This document shows, one piece after another, positions 32,360 through 42,355 of a stretch of 64,000 nucleotides of DNA (position 1 is the first letter of the stretch; the number at the start of each line of letters is the position of its first letter). The stretch is from Geobacter sp. UBA5730 (GTDB lineage Bacteria; Desulfobacterota; Desulfuromonadia; Geobacterales; Pseudopelobacteraceae): assembly GCA_002419465.1 (NCBI GenBank), contig DIGE01000016.1, forward strand, positions 219,674 through 283,673. The letters are read 5' to 3'. Position numbers and translations under genes: made by a program. The notes under the pieces were generated by a model. The model ran no database searches, was not told the DNA's origin, and was given only the letters and a program-made list of their open reading frames with translations.

Positions 32360-33349
32360 TCAGGTGGTTCTTAAACGACTGTAGCGCAACAGGAATCGAT
32401 CCAGCGCCAACTTGGCATTAACATTACCCTGAATCGACCGGCGGATTTCCAGGGCCAGCTCAAGCGCCTCCATCAGGTCAGCGGGATGGAAACGAGCAGC
32501 CTCTTCAGCCAACTGATCCTGCAAAAACAGATTGGTAATCCGGTCCATGGCTGCCGAGCGCAGCAGGATCATATCCCGCAGTAACGAAATGAGCAGGCTG
32601 AACAGTCCCAGTGTCTCGTCACGACTGCCTGCCAAACGCTCGCTGGCGTCAAACACGGTAGCCACCTGTTGATGCCGCACTTGGCGCAGGGCACCCAACA
32701 GCTCCTGTCGACTTGCCGCTGCTGCCTCACTGTCGACTTCACGGGCCTGCTCCAGGCTGCCCTCCGAAAGCGGCGCCAAGGTCGCTGCAACGGATGGTTC
32801 CACCCCCTGACGTTCCAGCAGGGTGACCAGATCTGACACTGCCAATGGGGCAAACCGCAGGTGCTGGCAGCGGGAACGGATCGTCGGCAGCAGTCGGTCA
32901 GCCTGCGTTGCCAAGAGGATCATCACGGCATGGCCGGGAGGTTCCTCCAGGGTTTTGAGCAGTGAGTTGGCCGCACCCAATGACATCCGCTCAGCCGGTT
33001 CAATCAGGCAGGCCTTGCGTTTGGCCTCAAAGGGACGCAACGAAAGCATCTGCTGCAGCTCCCGCACCTGTTCGATGCTGATATCCCGCTTGTCCGGCAA
33101 TGGTTGGAGCAGGTGCAGGTCGGGATGACTGCCGGCCGCCAGTTTTTTACAGCTGGAGCAACGGCCGCAGGCATCGCCATCTGACGGCTGTTGACAAAAC
33201 AGGGCGCTGATCAGGGCCAGTGCGGTGGTGCGACGGCCGCAGCCGGAAATACCCTCAAACAGATAGGCGTGGGCAACCCGGTTGGTGGTAATTGAGCGTT
33301 GCAGGGCATCCACTACCCGCTTCTGTCCCATAACCTCGGCCAAACGCAT
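32360..33349 (-). CDS. holB: DNA polymerase III delta' subunit
   Basis: A 329-residue clamp-loader subunit. The N-terminal AAA+ part has AHAYLFEGISGCGRRTT where the P-loop lysine is replaced by Arg, a zinc module (CGRCSSCKK), and the SRC motif in LPTIRSRCQHLRF. Loss of the P-loop lysine fits the non-hydrolysing delta' role. The ATG at 33349 is chosen because tmk ends one base upstream; the longer frame to 33388 would overlap tmk. The tmk-holB-ricT-metG order is common in bacteria. Confidence 0.93.
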   Translation of the reverse strand: MRLAEVMGQKRVVDALQRSITTNRVAHAYLFEGISGCGRRTTALALISALFCQQPSDGDACGRCSSCKKLAAGSHPDLHLLQPLPDKRDISIEQVRELQQMLSLRPFEAKRKACLIEPAERMSLGAANSLLKTLEEPPGHAVMILLATQADRLLPTIRSRCQHLRFAPLAVSDLVTLLERQGVEPSVAATLAPLSEGSLEQAREVDSEAAAASRQELLGALRQVRHQQVATVFDASERLAGSRDETLGLFSLLISLLRDMILLRSAAMDRITNLFLQDQLAEEAARFHPADLMEALELALEIRRSIQGNVNAKLALDRFLLRYSRLRTT

Positions 33350-33350
33350 G

Positions 33351-33986
33351 TTATTGTGCTTCCAAGCGAGGCAGTACGGCCTGCGCAATGGCGGCCGCTA
33401 CCTGCTCGGGGGGAGCTGTGGCATCTACAGTGATAAAACGCCGCGGTTCCTGGCCAGCCAAGGCCAGGTAACCATCACGCACCCGCTGATGGAATTCAAA
33501 AGCCTCCAGTTCAAAGCGTTCTTCACGGGGACCGCTGGAAGCGGCAATCCGTTGTTGTGCGCGGGCCAGGCCGATCTCTACCGGACAATCCAAAAGCACA
33601 GTGATATCAGGCGATGCGTCTTGACAGGCCAGTTGATTGATCTGTTCGATCAACTGACGATCAAGGCCACGGCCAAAGGCTTGATAGGCCCGGGTGGCGT
33701 CGCTGAAACGATCGCACAGCACGATCTGCCCCTGTGCCAGGGCAGGACGAACCACCTCGGCCAGATGCTGGGACCTGGCCGCACCATACAGCATCAGCTC
33801 GGTCATCGGCACCATGGCCCGGTTGGCGGCATCCAGCAGAACCGCTCGCACCTGATCAGCGATCGGACAACCACCCGGCTCACGGGTACGGACAACCCGC
33901 CGGCCACTGGTTGTCAGGGCTTGCTCCAGGAGCGAAATCTGGGTGCTTTTGCCACACCCTTCTATGCCTTCAAAGGTAATGAACAT
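33351..33986 (-). CDS. tmk: Thymidylate kinase
   Basis: A 211-residue enzyme that phosphorylates dTMP to dTDP. It begins MFITFEGIEGCGKST (P-loop) and contains the REPGG motif, the LID-adjacent DRFSDATRAYQ motif, and a C-terminal LID-type region. The ATG at 33986 gives the standard N-terminus; a GTG at 33998 sits too close to the AAGGA sequence. It is the first gene of the tmk-holB-ricT-metG transcript and is divergent from rnc. Confidence 0.95.
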   Translation of the reverse strand: MFITFEGIEGCGKSTQISLLEQALTTSGRRVVRTREPGGCPIADQVRAVLLDAANRAMVPMTELMLYGAARSQHLAEVVRPALAQGQIVLCDRFSDATRAYQAFGRGLDRQLIEQINQLACQDASPDITVLLDCPVEIGLARAQQRIAASSGPREERFELEAFEFHQRVRDGYLALAGQEPRRFITVDATAPPEQVAAAIAQAVLPRLEAQ

Positions 33987-34088
33987 CGTTGGCGACACAT
34001 CCTTGAAAATGGGACATTATAGGCATCTGAGCGCTGCTTGGCAACCGCAAATCCTCAGGTAAAGTGCTCTCTTGACAGCCTGAACCTC

Positions 34089-34117
34089 TTGCAGCAGACA
34101 GGACGAGGCTGTATACT
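34089..34117 (+). promoter_or_regulatory. Sigma-70-type promoter of rnc
   Basis: TTGCAG (34089-34094) and TATACT (34112-34117) are 17 bases apart and end 18 bases before the rnc ATG, so the leader would be only about 12 bases, just long enough for the AAGGAGC site. Confidence 0.55.
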
Positions 34118-34135
34118 CACCGGCAAGGAGCCGTA

Positions 34136-34822
34136 ATGCCAACACTGCCTGCAACCATCCTCGGATACACCTTTCTCGATACGTCTCTTTTGCGCCAAGC
34201 CCTGACTCATCCTTCTTTTGTTAATGAGTCGCGCGAGTCTGGCCTGACCGATTATCAACGTCTCGAATTCCTGGGGGATGCGGTCCTGGGCCTCTGCTTG
34301 GCCGACCTTCTGTCCCAACGTCAGCCCGAGTTGGCAGAGGGCGATCTTTCGCGGTTGCGTTCAACCCTGGTGGATCAGCCCCGCTTGGCCGAGCTGGCAG
34401 CCCGGCTTGACATCGCCCCCCATATCCTGCTGGGGCGTGGTGAAGAACAGGATGGCGGCCGGGAAAAACCCTCGATCCTTGCCGATGTGCTGGAGGCGTT
34501 GATCGGTGCCATCTACCGGGATGCCGGCTTTATAGCGATCAGATCACTGATAGAACAGCTCTATCTGCCGTTGCTCACACCGGCCGTGGCGGGGGTGGCA
34601 CTTAACGACCCCAAGAGCGAGTTGCAGGAGTGGCTGGCAGCCCATCACCGTCCTCTGCCGACCTATGATCTGACAGGGGAGGTCGGACCACCACATGATC
34701 GCCGTTTTACGGTATCCATCAGCCTGGATGGACAGGTGATTGGTGCAGGGGAGGGCCGCAGCAAAAAGGTGGCCCAGCAGACAGCAGCCAAGGCGGCATT
34801 AGAACTGTTGCAGCAATCATAA
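34136..34822 (+). CDS. rnc: Ribonuclease III
   Basis: A 228-residue double-strand-specific endonuclease that processes rRNA and regulates mRNAs. The signature RLEFLGDAVLGL (about residues 42-53) and the second acidic cluster DVLEALIGAIYRD form the Mg2+ site; a C-terminal dsRNA-binding domain (about 155-226, ending KKVAQQTAAKAALELL) follows. CAAGGAG precedes the ATG. The era gene, its frequent neighbour elsewhere, is in this window but 24 kb away. The radical SAM gene begins five bases after the stop. Confidence 0.96.
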   Translation: MPTLPATILGYTFLDTSLLRQALTHPSFVNESRESGLTDYQRLEFLGDAVLGLCLADLLSQRQPELAEGDLSRLRSTLVDQPRLAELAARLDIAPHILLGRGEEQDGGREKPSILADVLEALIGAIYRDAGFIAIRSLIEQLYLPLLTPAVAGVALNDPKSELQEWLAAHHRPLPTYDLTGEVGPPHDRRFTVSISLDGQVIGAGEGRSKKVAQQTAAKAALELLQQS

Positions 34823-34827
34823 TTTTC

Positions 34828-35877
34828 ATGCGCCCGTTGATCATTCCCTTTTTTATCCCCCATGCCGGTTGTCCGCATACCTGTCTGTTTTGCGATCAAC
34901 GAACGATCAGCGGTGAACAAACGCTGCTTCCAACACCAGAGCGGATCAGGGTAACCGTGCAGCAGTGGCTGGAGCGTTCACCGGGACGACCAGCCGAGGT
35001 GGCTTTTTACGGCGGCAGCTTTACCTTGCTGCCTCGATCAGTACAGGCAGGATTATTGGGGGCGGTACAGCCGTTGATCAGGGCTGGTCAAGTGGACGGC
35101 ATCCGTTTATCCACCCGTCCCGATGCCTTGGATGCTGACACCTTGCAGTTTCTGATTCAACATCAAGTGCAGACTGTCGAAATTGGGGTACAATCTCTGG
35201 ACGACGAGGTGTTGCAACGTGCAACCAGGGGGCATTCCGCCCGTCAGTCGATAGAGGCTATTCAGCGGGTCGTTGCCGCCGGTTTCAGGGTTGGCGCCCA
35301 GCTTCTGCCCGGCTTGCCTGGGGATAATCAGGATACGGCGCTCGCCTCACTGTGCGGGGTGATTGGTGCAGGGGCGCAGTTTCTACGGATCTATCCAGCA
35401 GTGGTATTGTCCGGCACTGGCTTGGCCGGACTCTATCAACGGGGCAGCTACCAGCCACCCGATTTTGAACAAGGAGTTAAAATCTGTGCCCGCTTGCTGC
35501 ATGCAGCGTATCAGGCCGATCGGCCGGTGATTCGGATCGGCCTGCAGGCCGATCAGGGGTTGACGCCCGGCAAGACCATTTTGGCCGGTTGTTGGCACCC
35601 GGCCCTGGGACAGTTGGTGAAAGGCGAGCTTTACCATGACCTGGTGATGCAGTTGTCCGGACAGCTCAACAATTCCGCGGATAGCGTTGTGTATTGCAAT
35701 GCAAGGCGGTTTTCCGAGGTGCGCGGGCACGGTCAACGCAACCTGCAGCGCTGGCGTCAGGCCGGGCTTGGTATCACGACAGTTCTGGGTGATTCTTCCC
35801 TGGAGGGGGATCAACTCAGACTGGAAACCATCAAGCAGAAGATTACTGGTTCAATCATAACAACGCTTTTTTACTAG
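34828..35877 (+). CDS. Radical SAM protein, Elp3-like
   Basis: A 349-residue protein. CPHTCLFC (about residues 14-21) is the Cx3CxxC motif that binds the SAM-activating 4Fe-4S cluster, and FYGGSFTLL, RLSTRPDALD and VEIGVQSLDDEVL are typical of the Elp3/HemN-like radical SAM subgroup. The acetyltransferase domain of Elp3 is missing. Similar proteins are found next to rnc in Geobacter. The substrate is unknown; tRNA or heme-related roles are possible by family. Confidence 0.86.
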   Translation: MRPLIIPFFIPHAGCPHTCLFCDQRTISGEQTLLPTPERIRVTVQQWLERSPGRPAEVAFYGGSFTLLPRSVQAGLLGAVQPLIRAGQVDGIRLSTRPDALDADTLQFLIQHQVQTVEIGVQSLDDEVLQRATRGHSARQSIEAIQRVVAAGFRVGAQLLPGLPGDNQDTALASLCGVIGAGAQFLRIYPAVVLSGTGLAGLYQRGSYQPPDFEQGVKICARLLHAAYQADRPVIRIGLQADQGLTPGKTILAGCWHPALGQLVKGELYHDLVMQLSGQLNNSADSVVYCNARRFSEVRGHGQRNLQRWRQAGLGITTVLGDSSLEGDQLRLETIKQKITGSIITTLFY

Positions 35878-35887
35878 GAGAATATGC

Positions 35888-36958
35888 ATGCGTAAACAGT
35901 CCCTGACGTTTCTCGAAAACTTGCTGTCCGCTCCCAGTCCCTCTGGTTACGAACAACCGGCTCAACGACTGTTCCGTGACTATATCAGCCCTTATTGCCA
36001 GGTAAGCAGTGATGTGCTGGGCAATGTCTACGGTTTTATCCCCGGCCAGGGCAAGGACCGTCCCAAGGTGATGCTGGTGGGGCATTCCGACGAGATCGGC
36101 CTGCAGGTTAAGTATATTGACGATAAAGGCTTTATCTATTTTGCCGCCATCGGTGGCGTGGATGCTCACCTGACCCCCGGCAAGGTGGTCAATATCCATA
36201 CGAGCAACGGCGCATTGGCCGGCGTAGTGGGCAAACGCCCGATCCATCTGATGGATGCCAAGGATCGGGAGACAGTGGTCAAGCTGGAAGCGCAGTATGT
36301 TGATATCGGCGCCAGGGACAAAAAGGAGGCTCAAAAGCTGGTAAGGGTAGGGGACTGCATCACCTTTGACAGCGGTTTTACCCGTCTGCAGGGTGATCGG
36401 GTGGCCAGCCGAGGGTTTGACGACAAGGCCGGTGCCTTTGTGGTCGCCGAGGTGTTGCGGCTTGTTGCTGCTGAAACAAAAAAGCTGCCGGTGGACCTGT
36501 ACGGCGTCTCCTCGGTACAAGAGGAGATCGGCCTGCGGGGTGGCACCACCAGCAGTTATACCGTTAACCCCGATATCGGCATCTGCATGGAGGTAGATTT
36601 TGCTACTGATCAGCCTGACGTAGAGCGTAAACACAACGGCGAGGTAGCCCTGGGCAAGGGACCGATCCTGACCCGTGGCGCCAATATTAATCATGCCCTG
36701 TTCGAACTACTCTACAATACTGCCCAGAAGGACAAGATTCCGGTGCAGCTGACAGCCAATCCACGGGCCACCGGTACCGATGCCAATGTAATGCAGATTT
36801 CCCGTAACGGGGTGGCAACGGCCCTGGTCAAATTACCGCTGCGCTATATGCATACGCCGGTGGAGGTGCTGGCCCTGTCGGACCTGGAAGAGTCCGCCAA
36901 GTTGATTGTGGCCACCCTCAAGCGGATCAAAACGCGGGAGGAGTTTCTGCCGCTCTGA
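35888..36958 (+). CDS. M42 family aminopeptidase
   Basis: A 356-residue di-metal peptidase of the glutamyl aminopeptidase/PepA-like M42 family. Metal and catalytic residues appear in VMLVGHSDEIG (first His), RGFDDKAGAF (bridging Asp), SVQEEIGLRG (catalytic Glu pair), CMEVDFATD and the late His of MHTPVEVL. These enzymes form large tetrahedral complexes that trim peptides in the cytoplasm. AGGAG lies before the start, 10 bases after the radical SAM gene. Confidence 0.9.
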   Translation: MRKQSLTFLENLLSAPSPSGYEQPAQRLFRDYISPYCQVSSDVLGNVYGFIPGQGKDRPKVMLVGHSDEIGLQVKYIDDKGFIYFAAIGGVDAHLTPGKVVNIHTSNGALAGVVGKRPIHLMDAKDRETVVKLEAQYVDIGARDKKEAQKLVRVGDCITFDSGFTRLQGDRVASRGFDDKAGAFVVAEVLRLVAAETKKLPVDLYGVSSVQEEIGLRGGTTSSYTVNPDIGICMEVDFATDQPDVERKHNGEVALGKGPILTRGANINHALFELLYNTAQKDKIPVQLTANPRATGTDANVMQISRNGVATALVKLPLRYMHTPVEVLALSDLEESAKLIVATLKRIKTREEFLPL

Positions 36959-37038
36959 TATACTGTAGACATTCTTGACTTCGCCGTAATGCTGTACTAA
37001 CGTCTATAAAATTTATCTCACCATGAGGTAGCGACGCC

Positions 37039-38505
37039 ATGCCGTATGAAAAATTCCCCGAAGGCCTGACCTTTGATGATGTCTTGCTGCTCCCCGCCCA
37101 TTCATTGGTGCTGCCCCGTGATGCAAATTTGACCACGAGACTCTCCCGTAACATCGCCCTGAATATTCCACTGGTGAGCGCCGCCATGGATACGGTAACC
37201 GAATCCCGTGCTGCCATCGCCATGGCCCGCGAGGGTGGCATCGGCATTATTCACAAAAATATGACCATCCTGGAGCAGGCTCAGGAGGTGGATAAGGTTA
37301 AAAAGAGCGAATCGGGCATGATTGTCGATCCGATCACCATGCGTCCTACCCAAAAGATCCGCGAGGCACTAGAGATCATGGCCCGCTATCGCATCTCCGG
37401 GGTGCCGGTTATCAATAAGCGCGGCAAGCTGGTAGGTATCCTGACCAACCGTGATCTGCGTTTTGAGACCGATTTTGATTTGCCGATCTCTGAGCGCATG
37501 ACCAAGAAGAACCTGGTGACGGTGCCGGTAGGCACCACACTGGAGCAGGCCAAGGAACACCTGAAACATACCCGTGTGGAAAAATTGTTGGTCGTGGATG
37601 ATGACCGCAATCTTAAAGGTTTGATCACCATTAAAGATATCGAGAAGGTCAAAAAGTACCCCCATTCCTGCAAGGATAGTCTGGGACGTCTGCGGGTGGG
37701 GGCGGCTGTGGGACCCACGGCAGAAATGGAAGCCCGCATTGAGGCCCTGATGAAGGCCGGTGTTGATGCTGTGGTTATTGACACGGCCCACGGCCATTCC
37801 CAAGGTGTAATCGATGCTGTGATCCGCGCCAAGGCCACCTTTCCCGGTATTGAGATAATTGCCGGCAATATTGCCACTGCCGCTGCAGCCGAAGCCTTGA
37901 TCAAAGCCGGCGCCGATGGCATCAAGGTTGGCATCGGACCAGGTTCCATCTGCACCACCCGTGTGGTCGCCGGTGTTGGTGTGCCACAGATTACCGCCAT
38001 TCTGGAGTGTTCTCGCGTGGCGCATAAACATGGTGTACCGGTGATTGCCGATGGCGGCATCAAGTTCTCCGGTGATCTGCCCAAGGCGGTCACTGCCGGA
38101 GCCGATGTAGTCATGATCGGTTCACTGTTTGCCGGCACGGAGGAATCTCCTGGCGACACGGTGTTGTATCAGGGCCGAACCTACAAGAGCTACCGCGGCA
38201 TGGGGTCAATTGGCGCCATGAAGGAAGGCAGCAAGGATCGCTATTTCCAGTCTGATGTGGGCGATGATGTCAAGCTGGTACCTGAGGGAATTGAAGGGAT
38301 GGTACCGCTGCGCGGCCCCCTGTCTGCGAATATCCATCAGTTGATCGGCGGATTACGCTCGGGCATGGGCTATACCGGCTGCGCCACCATCAAGGAACTA
38401 CAGGAAAACGGGCATTTTATCCGTATCACTGGCGCCGGCCTGAAAGAATCGCACGTCCATGACGTCACTATTACCAAGGAAGCGCCTAACTATAGAGCAC
38501 AGTAA
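37039..38505 (+). CDS. guaB: IMP dehydrogenase
   Basis: A 488-residue enzyme oxidising IMP to XMP, the committed step to GMP. The N-terminal FPEGLTFDDVLLLPAHS, two CBS domains inserted at about residues 95-205, the catalytic-Cys loop GPGSICTTRVVAGVG, and the flap with GSKDRYFQ are all present. GAGGTAG precedes the ATG. guaA follows 13 bases later, making a guaBA unit. Confidence 0.98.
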   Translation: MPYEKFPEGLTFDDVLLLPAHSLVLPRDANLTTRLSRNIALNIPLVSAAMDTVTESRAAIAMAREGGIGIIHKNMTILEQAQEVDKVKKSESGMIVDPITMRPTQKIREALEIMARYRISGVPVINKRGKLVGILTNRDLRFETDFDLPISERMTKKNLVTVPVGTTLEQAKEHLKHTRVEKLLVVDDDRNLKGLITIKDIEKVKKYPHSCKDSLGRLRVGAAVGPTAEMEARIEALMKAGVDAVVIDTAHGHSQGVIDAVIRAKATFPGIEIIAGNIATAAAAEALIKAGADGIKVGIGPGSICTTRVVAGVGVPQITAILECSRVAHKHGVPVIADGGIKFSGDLPKAVTAGADVVMIGSLFAGTEESPGDTVLYQGRTYKSYRGMGSIGAMKEGSKDRYFQSDVGDDVKLVPEGIEGMVPLRGPLSANIHQLIGGLRSGMGYTGCATIKELQENGHFIRITGAGLKESHVHDVTITKEAPNYRAQ

Positions 38506-38518
38506 GGAATTGAGTGAT

Positions 38519-40072
38519 ATGAGTTTCACCGATATTCATAGCCAGAAGATCCTGATCCTCGATTTCGGTTCTCAGGTTACCCAACTGATCGCCCGTCGTA
38601 TTCGTGAACAGTCTGTTTACTGCGAGATTCACCCCTACAATATGGGGTTGGACAAGATCATGGCCTTTGGCCCCCAGGGGATTATTCTGTCGGGCGGGCC
38701 CAGCAGTGTCTATGACGCAGATGCGCCGCATTCCGACGCCGGGGTCTATGATCTGGGTGTGCCGGTGTTGGGAATCTGCTATGGCATGCAGTTGATGACC
38801 AGCCAGCTGGGCGGCAAGGTGGAACGTTCCGATAAACGTGAGTTTGGTCGAGCCGCCATGAACATTGACGACACCAGTGACCTGTTTTCCGGCCTGTCCG
38901 GCAAGGAAGAGGTCTGGATGTCCCACGGCGACAAGATCGAGCAGATGCCCAAGGGGTTCAAGGCCATCGCCCATACCGAAAACACCCCGGCGGCAGCCAT
39001 GAAGGATGATCAACGCCGTCTGTACGCGGTGCAGTTCCATCCCGAGGTGGTCCACACCCCGAAAGGGGCCGAGATGCTGGGTAACTTTGTCTTTACGGTC
39101 TGCGGCTGTCAGCCACTCTGGACCATGGCCAATTTCATCGAGACCGAGATTGCCGCCATTCGTGAGAGGGTGGGTACCGGCAAGGTGATCTGCGCCCTGT
39201 CCGGCGGGGTAGATTCTTCGGTGGTGGCGGTGCTGCTGCACAAGGCGATCGGCGACCAACTACACTGCATCTTTGTCAATAATGGCCTGCTACGCAAGGG
39301 TGAGGCCGAAAAGGTGGTCAACCTCTTCACCCGTCACTTCAATATAAATCTGGACTATGTGGATGCATCATCACGATTTCTTGATAAGCTGAAAGGGGTC
39401 ACCGACCCGGAACAGAAACGCAAGATCATTGGTAACGAGTTCATCTACCTGTTTGAGGATGAGTCCAAGAAAATGGGCACTGTCGAGTGGCTGGCTCAGG
39501 GCACCCTGTATCCGGACGTGATCGAGTCGGTTTCCACCAAGGGGCCGTCGGCGGTGATCAAGAGTCACCACAACGTGGGTGGCCTGCCTGACCGGATGAA
39601 GATGAAACTGATTGAACCGGTACGGGAGCTTTTCAAGGACGAGGTGCGGCTGTTGGGCAAGGAGTTGGGCCTGCCGGACGAGGTGATTCAACGCCAGCCG
39701 TTCCCCGGGCCGGGCCTGGCAATCCGCTGTATCGGCGAGATTACCGGTGACCGTCTGGAAATTTTACGGGAAGCCGACGCCATTGTGCTGGATGAGATCC
39801 GCAAGGCCGGACTATACCGTGAAATATGGCAATCCTTTGCCGTGCTGCTGCCGGTACGTTCCGTTGGAGTGATGGGTGATGCCCGTACCTACGACTACAC
39901 CATCGCCTTGCGAGCGGTAAACTCTCTGGATGGCATGACCGCTGACTGGGTCAAACTCCCCTACGAGGTAATGGGCAGCATTTCTTCCCGGATCATCAAC
40001 GAGGTAAAGGGGATTAATCGCGTAGTGTACGACATCTCACAGAAACCACCAGCCACAATTGAATGGGAATAA
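38519..40072 (+). CDS. guaA: GMP synthase (glutamine-hydrolysing)
   Basis: A 517-residue enzyme that aminates XMP to GMP. The N-terminal amidotransferase domain has GICYGMQL with the nucleophilic Cys and FHPEVVHTP with the catalytic His; the ATP pyrophosphatase P-loop is LSGGVDSSVV; and the C-terminal dimerisation domain ends with the standard NPPATIEWE-type sequence (KPPATIEWE). The ATG at 38519 has AAGGAAT upstream; a frame opening at 38459 inside guaB is not used. Confidence 0.98.
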   Translation: MSFTDIHSQKILILDFGSQVTQLIARRIREQSVYCEIHPYNMGLDKIMAFGPQGIILSGGPSSVYDADAPHSDAGVYDLGVPVLGICYGMQLMTSQLGGKVERSDKREFGRAAMNIDDTSDLFSGLSGKEEVWMSHGDKIEQMPKGFKAIAHTENTPAAAMKDDQRRLYAVQFHPEVVHTPKGAEMLGNFVFTVCGCQPLWTMANFIETEIAAIRERVGTGKVICALSGGVDSSVVAVLLHKAIGDQLHCIFVNNGLLRKGEAEKVVNLFTRHFNINLDYVDASSRFLDKLKGVTDPEQKRKIIGNEFIYLFEDESKKMGTVEWLAQGTLYPDVIESVSTKGPSAVIKSHHNVGGLPDRMKMKLIEPVRELFKDEVRLLGKELGLPDEVIQRQPFPGPGLAIRCIGEITGDRLEILREADAIVLDEIRKAGLYREIWQSFAVLLPVRSVGVMGDARTYDYTIALRAVNSLDGMTADWVKLPYEVMGSISSRIINEVKGINRVVYDISQKPPATIEWE

Positions 40073-40101
40073 TATAACTGGTTGAAAAAGCAGGAGGGTA
40101 C

Positions 40102-41994
40102 ATGAAAAAGCTGCTCCTCGCCACGGTCACCATTACTTGTTGCTGGATCATTACAAGCGGGGTGGCCAGCGCCAAGACCCTGATCCTGGAAGGGAAACTT
40201 GATGGTTCCGTGGCCATGCGACAGGCCATGGAATTCAGTGTTAACAAAGGCGTGGTCTCCAGTTTCTCCTTCCGGTTTGCCCTGCCAGCCAGTTTTCGTA
40301 CCCGCACAGTGAGCCAATCCATTGACGGGTTTGCAGCCACACTCACCCCACGCCCTTCCAGTTCAACCGTCGAAACCGACCGCTTTGGCAATCGTTTTCA
40401 AAAGGTAACCTGGGAAAATGTTGATCAGGATATCCGGGTCAGGCTGGACTATACCGCCACCATCCATACTGAATTGACGGGGCTCGAAAGCAGTGCCCCA
40501 TTTCCCTTGGGCAGCAAGGCCACTGCTGAGGGCAGCTACCTGAAGGCTTCAGACATGGTGCAGTCGAACAGCTCCGAGATCATCGGGCTGGCCAGACAAC
40601 TGACCCGCAGCGCCAAAAGCGAGTATGAGGCGGTCATGTCGGTGACCAACTGGGTAGCTGATAACATCAAATACACCTTTAACCCGCCCCACTATGACGC
40701 AGGGTACACCCTTGTCACCAAGAGCGGCAACTGTCAGAATTTTGCCCATCTCTCCATAGCTCTGCTGCGCAGTGTCGGCATACCGGCCCGGATTGTCGGA
40801 GGGATCACCCTGAAAGACTCCTGGAAGGTGCCGATCGATGCCCGTAACTCCATTGTTCAGAGCATGGGACAGGGCGGGCATGCCTGGCTGGAGGTCTGGT
40901 TTCCCGACCTGGGCTGGCTGCCCTACGACCCGCAGCAATCAAAGCAGTTTACTTCAACCCGTCATATCAAACAGTCTCACGGTATTGATTCCAGGGATAT
41001 CAATGACACCTGGCGAGGCGGCCCCTATCTGCCAGCCTATAGTGAGATGATCGAAGGACGCTTTACAACCGACACAATCAATCTGAAGATGAAACGGTTT
41101 GACACCCTGCCGCGTCCTTATCTGTTGAGCAATATGATTTCCGCCGCCACTGGCGGAGCTCCTGAACCGGGAGAGGGCTCCCCTGTGCAGCCGCCCCCAC
41201 GGACTGCTGGAGCCACCACCAAACCGATGCTGCCAGCAACGGGCTCCGGAGCTGGTCCGGCTGAAACCCGCTTTGAAGCGATTGACGGTCCCACGGCCAC
41301 TGATGACAACGGTGAAGTCCGCTACCCCCCGGTAAAACCAGCCAGGCCACCGGTCGGCACCAAGCCGACCAAACCAGTAAAACCGGCGAAACCTGTTCAG
41401 ACAGCCAAGCCACCGGCAGAACCCGTGCACAAAAAACCGGTTTCAGGCACACGGTTGATCTTTGGAAACATGGATTTTCCTGCACTGGTAAACCTGTATA
41501 ACGTCAAAGGCGACACCGGTACCCGGGTCTTTGAACGGGAAACCTCTGAGTATGTGACCTCCAACTATATCTATGCTCAGGCTTTCCAGGTCAAAGACCG
41601 GATGAGCCTGGAGCGGATATCGTTGGCCATGCACAAATTTGGTGGTGATGGTTCGGTCTATCTTGACCTGGTCAAGGACAAGGATGGCCGGCCGGACATC
41701 ATGCAGGGAATACGTTCCAATCTGCTGGACCTGGAAAAGGTTCCCCGCAACAAGCCCGGCTACTACTGGGTGGACTTTTCGTTTCCGCCGGATGGTCATA
41801 AGCCGCAACAGCTCACTCCCGGCAAATACTGGATTGTGTTCCGCGCTTCGGGTGAAGCGATCATGAACTGGTTTTTTACCCCCGGCAAACCGTATAGTGG
41901 TGGTGATGATACCCGTTCCACAGCCAAGGGGTTCCAGTGGGAAGATATTTTGAATTTTGATTTTGTTTTTAAGGTGACCGGCAAGGCACTCTGA
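40102..41994 (+). CDS. Exported transglutaminase-like protein
   Basis: A 630-residue protein with a Sec signal peptide (residues 1-24, ending VASA). A transglutaminase-like core occupies about 150-300 with the papain-type triad Cys211 (SGNCQNFAHL), His260 (GGHAWLEVW) and Asp276 (WLPYDP). A proline/lysine-rich linker at about 410-450 (KPTKPVKPAKPV) leads to a C-terminal beta-sandwich-like domain. Such enzymes hydrolyse or crosslink amide bonds and are often secreted in deltaproteobacteria. The start has AGGAGGG upstream. The next gene starts right after its stop, so a heme lipoprotein is made with it. Confidence 0.83.
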   Translation: MKKLLLATVTITCCWIITSGVASAKTLILEGKLDGSVAMRQAMEFSVNKGVVSSFSFRFALPASFRTRTVSQSIDGFAATLTPRPSSSTVETDRFGNRFQKVTWENVDQDIRVRLDYTATIHTELTGLESSAPFPLGSKATAEGSYLKASDMVQSNSSEIIGLARQLTRSAKSEYEAVMSVTNWVADNIKYTFNPPHYDAGYTLVTKSGNCQNFAHLSIALLRSVGIPARIVGGITLKDSWKVPIDARNSIVQSMGQGGHAWLEVWFPDLGWLPYDPQQSKQFTSTRHIKQSHGIDSRDINDTWRGGPYLPAYSEMIEGRFTTDTINLKMKRFDTLPRPYLLSNMISAATGGAPEPGEGSPVQPPPRTAGATTKPMLPATGSGAGPAETRFEAIDGPTATDDNGEVRYPPVKPARPPVGTKPTKPVKPAKPVQTAKPPAEPVHKKPVSGTRLIFGNMDFPALVNLYNVKGDTGTRVFERETSEYVTSNYIYAQAFQVKDRMSLERISLAMHKFGGDGSVYLDLVKDKDGRPDIMQGIRSNLLDLEKVPRNKPGYYWVDFSFPPDGHKPQQLTPGKYWIVFRASGEAIMNWFFTPGKPYSGGDDTRSTAKGFQWEDILNFDFVFKVTGKAL

Positions 41995-41995
41995 A

Positions 41996-42328
41996 ATGGC
42001 ACATCGGAACATGGCATGGATTACCGTTCTGTTTATTCTGGCAGGCTGTTCACCGGCCGGACAGAGTGAATTGCCTGACAGCAAACCGCCCCTGATAACC
42101 CAGGGGCGGCAACTCTTTGCCGACTACTGTGCTGCCTGCCACGGCGAAAACGCCAGGGGTGGAGTAGGTCCTGACCTGAGTGCCACAGCATATAAATACG
42201 GCAAAGACAGGCAGCATGTGATAGAAAGCATTATGGATGGGCGCTCTGGCGGGATGCCCGCTTTTGCCAGTCAGTTGCAGCCATCTCAGGCCGCAGCACT
42301 GGCTGATTATCTGAGGTCATTGAAGTGA
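41996..42328 (+). CDS. Monoheme c-type cytochrome lipoprotein
   Basis: A 110-residue protein with an N-terminal membrane segment ending in a lipobox (LAGC, Cys18), so it is probably lipid-anchored in the periplasm. A single c-type heme site CAACH lies at residues 45-49, with a plausible axial Met in GGMPAF near residue 88. The fold is a small class I cytochrome (cytochrome cL/c551-like). It starts one base after the transglutaminase stop, so the two are co-transcribed, although no functional link is known. Confidence 0.86.
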   Translation: MAHRNMAWITVLFILAGCSPAGQSELPDSKPPLITQGRQLFADYCAACHGENARGGVGPDLSATAYKYGKDRQHVIESIMDGRSGGMPAFASQLQPSQAAALADYLRSLK

Positions 42329-42355
42329 TTTTATCCCATCTTTGCAGGAGGTTTT

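Noticed and set aside
35855..36694. 279-residue open frame antisense to the M42 peptidase
   Set aside because: Shadow frame; the peptidase on the plus strand has all metal ligands and a ribosome-binding site.
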